A DNA stretch of 64,000 bases from Chthoniobacter flavus (GTDB lineage: Bacteria > Verrucomicrobiota > Verrucomicrobiia > Chthoniobacterales > Chthoniobacteraceae), in contig CAMAUX010000008.1 in the NCBI GenBank assembly GCA_945861435.1, forward strand, positions 1-64,000, read 5' to 3'. Under the pieces are notes generated by a model that saw only the letters and a list, made by a program, of their open reading frames with translations, searched no databases and was not told the origin of the DNA. Shown one piece after another: positions 32,425-41,347 of the stretch (positions are counted from its first letter, which is position 1; each line of letters begins with the position of its first letter). A program made the position numbers and the translations under genes.

Positions 32425-33867
32425 TCAACCTTCCGCGGCGGTGAAGTCGATCCGTTGCGTGCAGGCTTTTTCGAGCCAGCCGCGAATCGTTTCGCGCAGC
32501 GAGGCACGCTGCGCGGGGGTCATCCGGTCGGCGCGGATATCGGCGAAGATTTTCTCGCAAGCGCGATCGCTCAACTGCGTGCTGCTCACGCCGTGCGCAC
32601 TGAGGACCGCCTTGAGTTCCGCGACGCGCAGCGTCACGCGGTCGCGTCGCGCGTGCGGGCGCTGGCTCGCGTAGGCGAAGGTGCCGATTGCGCGGTCGAG
32701 AAGAATCCACGGGAAATCGAGCGCCGCGCAGCCGACCGACCGTGCGCGGCCGCTCACGGGCTGCCGGATTTTCTCGGGAAGAAATCTCTCCGCAAATTGG
32801 GGAATCCACGTCGAGCGCAGCGGGATATCCACCGCCAGCTCGGGCTGCGTCTTGCCGACGATGAGCGCACCGCCTGCGCCGATCGCGCCACCGATGAGAG
32901 TGCCCAGACCGAAACTATGCCCGACCGTGAGGACATCGAATGCGAGTCCCGCTGCGCCACCGGTGAAGCCGGCCACGGTCGCCAGTTGCGCTGTGCTCAG
33001 GCCCAGCAGACTCCACGTTTCTTCGCTGAAAAGTCCCGCATCGAGCAGGTTCTCACCTGCGCCGACGAGGTGGTGCTTGAACTTCTCGATGAGCTGTCGG
33101 TGCGCCTTCGCCTCCTCACCCGCGATGGTGCGGCGGTAGTCAGCGCGCAGCTTTTCGTCGGAGTCAGCGATGCTCGTTTCGCGGTGCGCGAGGCAGCGGC
33201 AGAGCATCTCGGTGATGATCTCCGCACACTCGCTGATCTTCTGTGTGCGGTCTTCGCGGAGAATCCGCACCGCTTGGCGAATCTTCGGCGCCCATGATTG
33301 TTCGAGGCTGGCGAGCGCTTCGATGAGTGCGAGGCGGTCCTCGAAAGATGCGCGCTGCGCGTTCAGTTCCCACACGATCTTGAAGTGCTGGTCGAGCCGC
33401 GCTTTCCAATCGGCGACATGATCCGCGGCGCTCGTGCGATTGATGATGGTGACGCGCGGCTGGCCGGTGAGCCGTAGGATTTCCATCTCGGCGAGGTTGA
33501 TCTCGCGCAGTGGCTTCGAACCGTCGACGACGTAAATGATGCCGACGCCCTCTGTGATCTTCGCGAGTAACCGGCACTCGGCATCGAACGCGTGCTCGCC
33601 GCGATGCCGCTCGATGAATTGACGGAACACGAGCAGCGGCTCCTTCGCATTGCGCGCCGACTCGAGCTCGGCGAGCGCCTCCGGCGCGTTTTGGAAACCG
33701 GGCGTGTCGAAGAAGACGAAGAGATCATCGAGCACGAACTGCTCGCAGTCGGCCGTCTCGCCGGGGATCGGGCTGACGCGCACGCGGTCGTTCTCGGCGA
33801 GCGTCGAGACGATCGACGATTTGCCGGGATTCACCGCGCCGACGACTGCGAAGGTGGGTGTGTTCAC
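32425..33867 (-). CDS. GTPase with DUF3482-type C-terminal domain
   Basis: A 480-residue protein. The GTPase core has the P-loop VVGAVNPGKSS near the N-terminus, G3 in FFDTPGFQNAPEAL, and IINRTSAADH in the G4 position, a deviation from NKxD. The C-terminal half contains a glycine-rich membrane-like hairpin (VAGFTGGAAGLAFDVL, LGTLIGGAIGAGGALIVG), as in DUF3482 proteins. The frame stays open to 34104, but the GTG at 33867 overlaps the DUF2868 stop as GTGA and directly precedes the P-loop strand. DUF2868-DUF3482 pairs occur in many proteobacteria; function is unknown. Confidence 0.78.
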   Translation of the reverse strand: MNTPTFAVVGAVNPGKSSIVSTLAENDRVRVSPIPGETADCEQFVLDDLFVFFDTPGFQNAPEALAELESARNAKEPLLVFRQFIERHRGEHAFDAECRLLAKITEGVGIIYVVDGSKPLREINLAEMEILRLTGQPRVTIINRTSAADHVADWKARLDQHFKIVWELNAQRASFEDRLALIEALASLEQSWAPKIRQAVRILREDRTQKISECAEIITEMLCRCLAHRETSIADSDEKLRADYRRTIAGEEAKAHRQLIEKFKHHLVGAGENLLDAGLFSEETWSLLGLSTAQLATVAGFTGGAAGLAFDVLTVGHSFGLGTLIGGAIGAGGALIVGKTQPELAVDIPLRSTWIPQFAERFLPEKIRQPVSGRARSVGCAALDFPWILLDRAIGTFAYASQRPHARRDRVTLRVAELKAVLSAHGVSSTQLSDRACEKIFADIRADRMTPAQRASLRETIRGWLEKACTQRIDFTAAEG

Positions 33868-35288
33868 GTGCACGCCTCCACGTCGACGCGCAGCCTCTCG
33901 CGGGCGGCGAAGTCGCGCCACAGTTTCGTGCGGGCTGGATCGTCCTCGGAAAGCAGCACGAGGACACTGCCGTTCGTGCTTGCAGCGGCGACGACCTCGC
34001 CGAGGAAAAGCGTGATCGCGACGATCGGGTCGCGCTCCGCGGGAATGACGACGACGACGTTTGCCGGCGCGGCTTCGCGCACGGCTGCGAACTGCGCGGC
34101 GCACGCGTGGCGCTGGTCGATTTTCACCGGAAACGTCTTCCCGACATGGAGGCGGAATACGCGTGCGACGTGATCGCGCAGCGCGTCGTCGTCGGGTTTG
34201 AGTTCGTCAGAGACGAGAGCGATGCACGCGCTATCTTGTGCGGGGTGCGTGGGCAAAGGCGCGGGGACGGTCTGCGGCGGCGCGGGCTGGCTCTGGGATT
34301 TCACGAGCGGGCCGTTGAGCCGTCGCCACAGTGCGTTTGCCTCGGCGTGATCGAACTGCAGCCTGTGGAGTGCGAGGCGCAGCTTCCGCATTGCGAAGGC
34401 GAGCAGCGCGCCTCGCACGGCGAGGCCGTAAAAGCCGACGGACCAAAACAGAAACGGCCACCACGCGCGCATTGCCTCGGCTGGCAGCGTGGCGTGCGAC
34501 TGGTGCGGCGCGTAGCGCGTGGCGATGACCTGCGCGGCGGTCGGGTGCGCATTCGGCGCCCACGCCCACGGCGAGGCGAAAGACGCGACGAAGCGGCCCG
34601 CGCTTTCCGAGCTGATGTCGAGTGTCGTCTGCCAGCCGAAGCGTTGGTCATGTCCGGCGACGCGCCAGAGCAGCGTGCCGAGCACGCCGATATTGAAGCA
34701 GACCGCGAAGAGCTGCGTGCAGACGAGCAGGGGCCACACGGCGAGCGGGCCGTAGATTTCCCGCCGCCGATCGAGTCGTCCCAGCGCCGCGCCGAGCTGC
34801 AGTCTTTGCTCGCCGGGCAGCCGCCGCATCCCCTCGCCGACTAGGACGAGCAACGCGCGGACGGTGGCCTGCAGTGGACGCCAGGCTGCGGGCAGGAGCG
34901 ATGCGCGACGCAAGAGCCACACGACGAGAGCGCCGAAGATCAGCAGCAGTTGCACACCGAGCGCGCACCCCAGGAAATCGACGACGTTCACCGGTTCCTC
35001 GCCGTGGTAGAGTAGCGCGGGCGACGCGATGATCGCGCCGAGCAGCAACGCCGCGACGATCGCGACAGTGAGCAGGGTGTGCCAGCCCGTGATGAACTGT
35101 TCGCCTGGCAACCCGTCACCTTCCGTTCGCCGCGCGTCGAGCCACGCGTGGAAGATGTCGCGCCGATTGCGCAATCCGAGTGCTGCGATCTTCTCCTCGA
35201 AAATGCGCCGGTCGCGCGTCTCGTCGCCATCGCGCGAGACGAGCGCTTCAAAGTCGATGACGTCAGCGAGCGACCACGAGCGGTTCAC
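33864..35288 (-). CDS. DUF2868 membrane protein, partner of the DUF3482 GTPase
   Basis: A 474-residue protein matching DUF2868 in layout. The soluble N-terminus begins NRSWSLADVIDFEALVSRD. Four hydrophobic segments follow (ITGWHTLLTVAIVAALLLGA, LGVQLLLIFGALVVWLL, LLVCTQLFAVCFNIGVLGTL, WSVGFYGLAVRGALLAFAM). A cytoplasmic C-terminal domain then has ACIALVSDELKP and VVVIPAERDPIVAITLFLGE. The GTG at 35288 is chosen because the family begins there; the 5' extension to 35411 reads through a dispersed-repeat-bearing region. It overlaps the GTPase by four bases, so the two are surely one unit. Confidence 0.75.
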   Translation of the reverse strand: MNRSWSLADVIDFEALVSRDGDETRDRRIFEEKIAALGLRNRRDIFHAWLDARRTEGDGLPGEQFITGWHTLLTVAIVAALLLGAIIASPALLYHGEEPVNVVDFLGCALGVQLLLIFGALVVWLLRRASLLPAAWRPLQATVRALLVLVGEGMRRLPGEQRLQLGAALGRLDRRREIYGPLAVWPLLVCTQLFAVCFNIGVLGTLLWRVAGHDQRFGWQTTLDISSESAGRFVASFASPWAWAPNAHPTAAQVIATRYAPHQSHATLPAEAMRAWWPFLFWSVGFYGLAVRGALLAFAMRKLRLALHRLQFDHAEANALWRRLNGPLVKSQSQPAPPQTVPAPLPTHPAQDSACIALVSDELKPDDDALRDHVARVFRLHVGKTFPVKIDQRHACAAQFAAVREAAPANVVVVIPAERDPIVAITLFLGEVVAAASTNGSVLVLLSEDDPARTKLWRDFAARERLRVDVEACT

Positions 35289-35703
35289 GGCGGGGAAGAT
35301 AGCGGGGTGGTGCGCACAGGGGCAAGTTGCACATCGCGGGCCATTCCGGCCGAAGCGAAGGCGGCAAGAGGCGCACAGCGCAGTCGAGGAAGCCGGAGCC
35401 CACAGAGACAAACTGGTCCATCGTATCTCTGTTAGATGCCGTGAGGTTTTCGACTTGTGCGGGATCCTGCGCGCTTAAAGGCGATGACATCCCAAAACCT
35501 CTCCGGCCGGAGGGCAACCGCAGGTAACGGCGCACGGCGAGGAGCAGGCGGAGCGATGGCTGGCAAAGGGGCTGAAAGCGGGGGGCCTGAGGCAAAGGAT
35601 CTGACCGGGTTGAAAGGAACGCATCCGCGGAAGCTGGCTCTTCCTGAGTTGCTCTGGAAAAGGAGGACAGTTTCGCAGTCCTGCCCCCATTTCCCCACCA
35701 GCT
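35289..35703. other. Intergenic region holding a dispersed repeat
   Basis: About 415 bases. It carries one copy of a 53-base GC-rich repeat (35509-35561) seen again at 58461-58512, and a small AGGAC/GTCCT dyad near 35667. No gene is supported. Confidence 0.55.
35509..35561 (+). repeat. 53-bp dispersed repeat, copy A
   Basis: Matches 58461-58512 with two substitutions and one single-base gap. The shared core is ACGGCGCACGGCGAGGAGCA. Both copies are in intergenic DNA inside the distinct 32-61 kb segment. Confidence 0.8.
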
Positions 35704-36744
35704 TCACCGCGTTCCCGGAACTGCCGCCTTGCCGGTGGGCACCTCGGGTCCGTTGCCGGGCAGGAAGATGCGTAGGGACTGCCCCAGCGACAACCGGCTC
35801 GCGACGCGGGCATTGATGACGAGTTGCAGCCGCTGGCGCGAGTCCACGGGCTGGGTCGAGATGATCGCTGCTCCAAAGGAACCGGTTCCGTCCACCGGCG
35901 TCACGGCGACCATGTCTCCCGGCTTGAATTGCTTCGCGCGCGCCGCACTGCTCCACGCGACGGTGGCGGTCAGCGAACCGGTCAGCACTTCGACGTCGTT
36001 CACGTAGGCGGGCAGCCCAAGCCGTTCCTCATCCTGGCGGTGCCGTGCATCCTGCGTCGCGCGAATCGCGTCGTCGCCTTTGCGATCCACGATTTCGACG
36101 GTGACGAGTTTTCCATCCTCTTCGATCTGCTGCTGGATGACCTCGTCGCCGACCTGCAATCCCTCGATGCCTGTGGGAGTCACGCCTTTCCAGACCTTCA
36201 CCGTGGGCGTGAAACGGTATTCCTTGTCCTCGGATTTCGTCACCGTCCCCTCCTTGTTCCTCTGTTCGCGGCGGGTGGCGTAGGTGCGCTGTGCGCGGTC
36301 AATCCGGGTCACCGTTGCGAACCAGCCGTGGCGCGCCGAGACGTGGAGGTCGTCCTGGATGGCGCGTGGGTAGGTCCAGTTCCTGCCCTCGTCCACGTAC
36401 ATGAAGAGCATCACATGCTGGCCGGGGAAGTAATCGCTCAACTCGCCCCACGAATCCCGGAAGTGCAGCTCGGTGTCGTCCTTGATGGGCACCCGTACAC
36501 GCTCGCCGTCGTGGTCGCGCTTCACGACGAGCACGCGCGCCTTGGCATCCACTTCCAGGATGACGCAAAAAGCCCGGGCCATCTCGCCGAAGTAATCACT
36601 TTGAAACTGCGGGCTGGGGATCTTGGCCTGCACTGGCGCGCTGGCACCGGGTGCGGAGACTGGCGCGTCAGCCGCCATGGCGCCAGCGGACGCGAAGAGG
36701 AGCGCGGCGGTGAAGGATGTGTGGAAGGGAAAGCGGGACGTCAT
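35704..36744 (-). CDS. Secreted protein of unknown function
   Basis: A 346-residue protein with a signal peptide (FTAALLFASAGAMAADA). Beta-rich segments follow (CVILEVDAKARVLVVKRDHD, FRDSWGELSDYFPGQHVMLF), a basic stretch (YATRREQRNKEGTV), and a repeat-like pattern of metal- or wall-binding appearance that I cannot name. IEGLQVGDEVIQQQIEEDGK looks like a small OB or SH3 barrel. The start at 36744 is preferred over 36768 because the signal peptide then begins normally. The start codon lies inside a dispersed repeat (36731-36890), so the promoter is probably repeat-borne. Confidence 0.6.
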   Translation of the reverse strand: MTSRFPFHTSFTAALLFASAGAMAADAPVSAPGASAPVQAKIPSPQFQSDYFGEMARAFCVILEVDAKARVLVVKRDHDGERVRVPIKDDTELHFRDSWGELSDYFPGQHVMLFMYVDEGRNWTYPRAIQDDLHVSARHGWFATVTRIDRAQRTYATRREQRNKEGTVTKSEDKEYRFTPTVKVWKGVTPTGIEGLQVGDEVIQQQIEEDGKLVTVEIVDRKGDDAIRATQDARHRQDEERLGLPAYVNDVEVLTGSLTATVAWSSAARAKQFKPGDMVAVTPVDGTGSFGAAIISTQPVDSRQRLQLVINARVASRLSLGQSLRIFLPGNGPEVPTGKAAVPGTR

Positions 36745-36890
36745 GATGGGGTAAAAGTGATACCCCATGGAGCCGCCTTCCTTAGCCGGCCGCTATCCAA
36801 AACGTCGGGGGTGTCCCGCGGGCTGAATGGTTTCAGGATGCAGCGCATCTCCGTTGCAGATCTGCGGGCGTTTTCTTTGCCGGCTTACTT
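36731..36890 (+). repeat. About 160-bp dispersed repeat, copy 1 (ISVADLRA element)
   Basis: Matches 42641-42800 over most of its length: TCATGATGG, GCCGCCTTCCT, GGGGGTGT, CGCGGGCT, AATGGT and ATCTCCGTTGCAGAT are shared in order. In the + frame both encode RGLNG, then M-x-RISVAD-x-RA. Here no + gene follows; the minus-strand gene at 35704-36744 starts inside it. Confidence 0.75.
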
Positions 36891-37610
36891 TGGCAGCGGT
36901 GCCACGGTGATGTCGTCGAACCACGCGAGGCCGGGGGATTTTTTGTCGCCGTCGGCTTCGAGGCTGAGGCTGCGCAGAGGCTGATCCTGCTGGAGCTTCA
37001 TCGTTACTGACTCTTTCCCGTCGAGGAGCATCCGGACGTCGCTGCCTTTCACTTCCAGCACGAGGGCGTGCCAGGTTCCGGGAGTCACTCCGCCGTTGGA
37101 TTTTTGCTCAAAAACGGTGTTGCGGTACTTTCTCGATTCCTTGTCTGCGGCCGGGGCGGTCAGCTCGCGGTTGCCATTCCAAAGACGCAGACCTGCGGCG
37201 GAGACGTCGAGCGCGAGCACGTGATTATCGGTGGCCTCCTGCGAATGAGGGCCGCTGGAGATCCCGAAGAGCCGCAGGGTGCCCCGGCTGGTTTCGGTGA
37301 CCTTGATGCGCCAGGAAACGCGTGCGCCGGTTTCAGCGAGCTTGGCCTGGGGGAGGCTCTCTGTCCGCGAGATGCCGGCGGGGTGTTTCTCGTCGGGGAA
37401 GTTTTGTCCGCGCAGCGCTCCCTCATCCAGTATCCACCACTCTGGGCGGGCCTTGCCAATACCCTGCGCCCAAGTGCCGTCGGCGAGCCGACCGTAGGGC
37501 ACCCATTTTTCGGCAAACTGGGTTGCATCGGAGAAGTCTTCCTTCAAATCCGCCCGCGTGATCAGCGGTGCGAGCAGAAGAGCGGTGAGGAGCAGGAGGA
37601 GGGGCTTCAT
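36885..37610 (-). CDS. Secreted DUF1080/LamG-like protein
   Basis: A 241-residue protein with a signal peptide (LLLLLTALLLAPLITRA), then a jelly-roll-like domain. DFSDATQFAEKWVPYGRLAD, WWILDEGALRGQNFPDEKH, RVSWRIKVTETSRGTLRLF, TPGTWHALVLEVKGSDVRML and LDGKESVTMKL resemble the 3-keto-disaccharide hydrolase-like (DUF1080) domain common in planctomycetes and verrucomicrobia. It probably binds or processes sugar in the periplasm. It is 33 bases downstream of the repeat protein at 37644, on the same strand, and is the last gene of that run. Confidence 0.68.
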   Translation of the reverse strand: MKPLLLLLTALLLAPLITRADLKEDFSDATQFAEKWVPYGRLADGTWAQGIGKARPEWWILDEGALRGQNFPDEKHPAGISRTESLPQAKLAETGARVSWRIKVTETSRGTLRLFGISSGPHSQEATDNHVLALDVSAAGLRLWNGNRELTAPAADKESRKYRNTVFEQKSNGGVTPGTWHALVLEVKGSDVRMLLDGKESVTMKLQQDQPLRSLSLEADGDKKSPGLAWFDDITVAPLPK

Positions 37611-37643
37611 GGTTGAGGTTCTTGGTAATGCGTCCTGAGTTGC

Positions 37644-38678
37644 TCACTTCCCGGCGGTCAGCGGGAGGGGGCGCGGCAGGAGCAGGTTTTTGTGGGCTTG
37701 CAGGGCGGCGTGGCTCTCGGGGCTGAGTTTGGTGAGGCCTGTGAGATGGAGGCGGCCCGGGTGTTTGGCGAGGGCCGCGGCGGTGTCGGGAGTCAGTTCG
37801 GTGATGGCCTTGAGCACGAGTTCGCCGGTGAAAGATGCGAGCGCGGCGGCGGATTCGGGGGAGAGGGTCTCCAGCCCGTTGAGCACGAGGGTGCCGGTTC
37901 GTTTGGCCGTGACACTTGACCCATTCGCGCGCACCGCTGTGCTGTTGCCGACGCGTTTGGCGAGCGCGGTGGCGACCGCGGGCGGGAGTGAGGTGAGGTC
38001 GTTGAGCACGAGCACGCCTTCGTGCACGGCAAGGGCTTCCGCAGTCTCGGGTGAGAGAGAGGAGATGTTGTCGATGCGCAGGACGGAGGCTGCGCCGTCC
38101 TGGCGGCGGAAGATGACACCAGGCCGTGTTCTGTCCTCGTCGGTGCCGCGGTGTTTGGCGAGTTCGGCGGCAATGGGCGCTGAAAGCTCCGTGAGCCCAA
38201 GACGCAGTTCCCCCCACTGCCGCGCGAGCTTTTGTGCGAGCGGGATGGAGTCGAGTTTTTCCAGCGAGTGGAGAAGTACTTTGCCCTGATGAGCTGCCAA
38301 GGCCTCGGCGGCTTTTGGGGAGAGGGTTTTCAGGCCGTTGAGGCGAAGGTCGGCGTAGCCGAACTGCTTGACGGGCTTGTGAGTGGCTATCACCGCGGCT
38401 GTTTCGGGAGACAACTCCGTGAGGCCGTTGAGTGACAGCGCGCCCTCGTTGTGAACAAGCACCTCCGCCACCTCGGGAGTGAGCGTGGTGAGGGAATCAA
38501 AAGACCCGAAACCCCCATCGACGGAATGCACGACGTGAGGCTTCCTCGCCATCACCTCGCGGGCCTGCCCGACGTTGAGGGTGGTGAGCTTGCTCGAGTC
38601 CTGCGCAAGTGCCAGAGAAGGCAGGGCGGAGACGGCGATGACGGCGAAGAAAAGACGATGGGACAAAATCATGTTCAT
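37644..38678 (-). CDS. Secreted repeat protein (LSPE/ALAxH repeats)
   Basis: A 344-residue protein with a signal peptide (LFFAVIAVSALPSLALA). The rest is repeats of about 23-40 residues with the pattern L-x-GL-xx-LSPE-xA-x-ALA-x-H-x-G-x-L-x-L, for example LNGLTELSPETAAVIATHK and LNGLETLSPESAAALASFTG. This gives a solenoid resembling leucine-rich repeats, seen in planctomycete and verrucomicrobial secreted proteins. The ATG at 38678 begins the signal peptide. It sits 11 bases after the DUF1592 stop and is probably co-transcribed. It may act as a binding scaffold. Confidence 0.7.
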   Translation of the reverse strand: MNMILSHRLFFAVIAVSALPSLALAQDSSKLTTLNVGQAREVMARKPHVVHSVDGGFGSFDSLTTLTPEVAEVLVHNEGALSLNGLTELSPETAAVIATHKPVKQFGYADLRLNGLKTLSPKAAEALAAHQGKVLLHSLEKLDSIPLAQKLARQWGELRLGLTELSAPIAAELAKHRGTDEDRTRPGVIFRRQDGAASVLRIDNISSLSPETAEALAVHEGVLVLNDLTSLPPAVATALAKRVGNSTAVRANGSSVTAKRTGTLVLNGLETLSPESAAALASFTGELVLKAITELTPDTAAALAKHPGRLHLTGLTKLSPESHAALQAHKNLLLPRPLPLTAGK

Positions 38679-38689
38679 TTTCGGGTCCC

Positions 38690-41347
38690 TTATTTCTGGG
38701 TGATGAGCTCGCTCTCGCAGCACAGCAGGACGAGGTCGCGGAGGCGGTAGCCGTTGGCGGCGGCCTGCTCGACGATCCTGCGGATGGCTGGACGGTCGGC
38801 GGCGGTCAACTCGCGACCGAGCGCGTGGATGAGCAGTTTCTCCACGAGGCAGCGGGCGAACTGCGACTGCCGCTGGACGAGCGCTTGTTTGAAGCCAATC
38901 ACATCCTTGAACTTCGCCTCGCCGAACTCGCCGCTGGGATCGACCGGCAGCGCCTTGTTGTTGACGGTGTTGTAGTGTCCGCGCCAGCGGCCGATGGCAT
39001 CGAAGCTCTCGAGCGCAAAACCGGGTGGGTCGATTTGCCGGTGGCAACTCATGCACGAGGGGTTGTCGCGATGCTTCTGCAAGCGATCGCGGATGGTGGT
39101 CGTGCCGCGGATGTCCGGCTCGATCACGGCGACATTCGGCGGCGGTGGCGCGGGCGGGGCACCGAGGATGTTCTCCAGCAGCCATGCGCCTCGGATGACG
39201 GGAGAGGTGTCCACGCCGTTGGCGGTGAGCGTGAGGACGCTCGCCTGGCCGAGCAGCCCGCCGCGGCGCTTGTCGGTGAGTTTGACTTGGACAAAGCCTT
39301 GCGAGGGCGCATCGCCAGCGCCGTCGGGTTGGAGATCGCGGCGCGTCAGGCCTTCCACGGGCTTGCCGATCTGGGGCTCGGCGGCCTGCCAGTCGAGGTC
39401 ATACAGCTTGGCGAGGCCGCGGTTGATGAAGGTGTAGTCGGAGTCGAGGAGGTCGGCGATGGGGCCGTTCACATTCAGCAACCGCTTGAAGAAAAGCCGC
39501 GTCTCCGTGCGCATCGCTGGCTCGAGGTTGTCGTCGTAGTAAACGTTGAAGCCGCCGCCCTGGGGCTTCATCGAGCCGAGCTTCCGCATCGCGAGCCAGC
39601 CGTCGAGAAACTCGCGCACGAAGGTGTCGGAGCGCGCATCGGCGAGCAATCGCTCGGCTTCTTTGAGCCGCACTTCGGGACGAGTGAGATCACCAGCAGA
39701 GGCACGAGCCGTCAGTTCATCGTCGGGCAGCGAGGACCACAGGAAATAGGAAAGGCGGGAAGCGATCTCGTGGCCGTCCAGTCTTTGGCCGCGTTCTTCG
39801 CGGTAGAGGAACTCCGGCGCGCAAAGCACCGCTTTGATGCCCTGCGTGATGGCCGACTGCGCGGCCTGCGGCGGGAGCATGCCCGCATTGATTGCCGCAT
39901 TTTCTGAGGCGCGTACAAGCTTCAGGATCGGCTCCACGTCTGCGTGCGTCACCGGCCGCCGCCAGGCCCGCTCGGCGAAAGTGCGCAGCAACTCGCCCGC
40001 ATTCGCCGAGGGGTACGGTGTGTCGCCAAAAATGGCGCGGTGGCTTGGCGGCGGCCATTGCTCGTTGAGCGGACCTTTCACCTCGGCTTTGTGAAGGCGG
40101 ATCCGCGGTGTCTCGAAGAAGATCAGCAGGCCACCGTCGCCGCCGAGATCTGCTTCCTCAAAGGCCGCGAGCTGCCTTTTGTCGAGCAGGGTGTGTTTGT
40201 TATCTTTGACGAAGCCAGTGATGCGGAAATTGCCATTGGAGGGTCCATTCGGGAACGAGAACCTCGGGAACTGCCCAGCCTCCAGCCAGACCCGGCATTC
40301 GAGCCAGGTCGGCACATCGTCGGGAACGTCCCAGAGGGCGACGGCGCGACCATCCGTCGAGACGACATCGCCGTAGCTGCCGATCAGCGCATCGCGGACG
40401 GCATCCTTGCTCGCCGGGTCCACGCCGATGAGTGTGCTGAGCGTCATCGCCAGCCGATGCGGCTGATTCGGGTCAATGAGGGCGGTGCCGCCGAACATTT
40501 TTTTCGGGTCCATGTCTGCATACCGAAACTTTGCCTCGGCGAGCACGCGGATGGAATACCAGCCCGCCACCGGAACGCCGTCCCGCAGGTCTTCCAGGGG
40601 CACGCTGCTATCGCGGTATTCGAGCGTCTGGTAAGGCTGCGGCTGGCGGAGACGCTTTGCATACCACTCCCGCTCGGAGTAGCGATGTGCCAGCGAAATT
40701 CTCTCGAACGGCGGCGCGAGGGAGACGGTGCGGACCTCGGGCTGTGGCTCAAAATGGACCGCGCGCTGCACGACATCCTTTGCTGCCGTGAGGTAGTGAC
40801 GCATCAGGTAGCTCGAAGTCACCAGCTTTTCGCCGTTCGAGGCAAAGCCGTGCGAGCGGTTGTCATCCGGGAACTCGATCGTTGGATCGCGCCTGCTCAG
40901 GTCGAGATGCAGGAGATCCTCCAGCGTGCGGCGGTATTCCGTCCGGTTCAGTCTGCGCAGCACCGCGCTCTCGCGCACGGGCTTGCTTTGAGAAAAGGAC
41001 GCGAGCGTTCCCTCCAGGGCCAGCACCGCTGCGAGCCGTTCCTCAGCCGCCGGCTGTTTCTTTTTGGGCGGGGGCATGGTGCCGCGTTCGATCTGCTCGA
41101 GGGCGCGGAGCCAGCCGATGGCTGTGCCGTCGGTGACGGAGCCGCCGAGTGCCTCCAGCGAGACTTCGCCTTTGCTGCTGGCATCGTCGTGACAGTCGAA
41201 GCAGTGCGTGGAGACGAAGGAGCGGACTTCACTGCTGATGGCGGAGGGTTCTCCGGCGGGCGCGCGGCCACGCTCGGCGCAGAGGCCCGCCATCGGGGCG
41301 AACAGCAGCGCGGCGATTGCGAATGCCGTGTTTTTTGCGTGTCTCAT
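38690..41347 (-). CDS. DUF1592/DUF1588/DUF1587/DUF1595/DUF1585 cytochrome-domain protein
   Basis: An 885-residue secreted protein. An N-terminal heme site CFDCH (about residue 49) begins a planctomycete-type cytochrome c domain. RRLNRTEYRRTLEDLLHLDL (DUF1587), ASRLSYFLWSSLPDDEL (DUF1592), RGGLLGQASVLTLTANGVDT (DUF1588) and SCMSCHRQIDPPGFALESFD, with a second heme site, follow. ERLLIHALGREL-like text (LLIHALGREL) and the C-terminal ESELITQK belong to DUF1585. Such multi-domain proteins are typical of planctomycetes and verrucomicrobia and may be redox enzymes on polymers. Its start overlaps the DUF1552 stop (ATGA). Confidence 0.88.
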   Translation of the reverse strand: MRHAKNTAFAIAALLFAPMAGLCAERGRAPAGEPSAISSEVRSFVSTHCFDCHDDASSKGEVSLEALGGSVTDGTAIGWLRALEQIERGTMPPPKKKQPAAEERLAAVLALEGTLASFSQSKPVRESAVLRRLNRTEYRRTLEDLLHLDLSRRDPTIEFPDDNRSHGFASNGEKLVTSSYLMRHYLTAAKDVVQRAVHFEPQPEVRTVSLAPPFERISLAHRYSEREWYAKRLRQPQPYQTLEYRDSSVPLEDLRDGVPVAGWYSIRVLAEAKFRYADMDPKKMFGGTALIDPNQPHRLAMTLSTLIGVDPASKDAVRDALIGSYGDVVSTDGRAVALWDVPDDVPTWLECRVWLEAGQFPRFSFPNGPSNGNFRITGFVKDNKHTLLDKRQLAAFEEADLGGDGGLLIFFETPRIRLHKAEVKGPLNEQWPPPSHRAIFGDTPYPSANAGELLRTFAERAWRRPVTHADVEPILKLVRASENAAINAGMLPPQAAQSAITQGIKAVLCAPEFLYREERGQRLDGHEIASRLSYFLWSSLPDDELTARASAGDLTRPEVRLKEAERLLADARSDTFVREFLDGWLAMRKLGSMKPQGGGFNVYYDDNLEPAMRTETRLFFKRLLNVNGPIADLLDSDYTFINRGLAKLYDLDWQAAEPQIGKPVEGLTRRDLQPDGAGDAPSQGFVQVKLTDKRRGGLLGQASVLTLTANGVDTSPVIRGAWLLENILGAPPAPPPPNVAVIEPDIRGTTTIRDRLQKHRDNPSCMSCHRQIDPPGFALESFDAIGRWRGHYNTVNNKALPVDPSGEFGEAKFKDVIGFKQALVQRQSQFARCLVEKLLIHALGRELTAADRPAIRRIVEQAAANGYRLRDLVLLCCESELITQK

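Noticed and set aside
36841-36984. Plus-strand peptide with RISVADLRAF as a small gene
   Set aside because: It belongs to a repeated element, has no downstream continuation and runs antisense to a convincing gene end.
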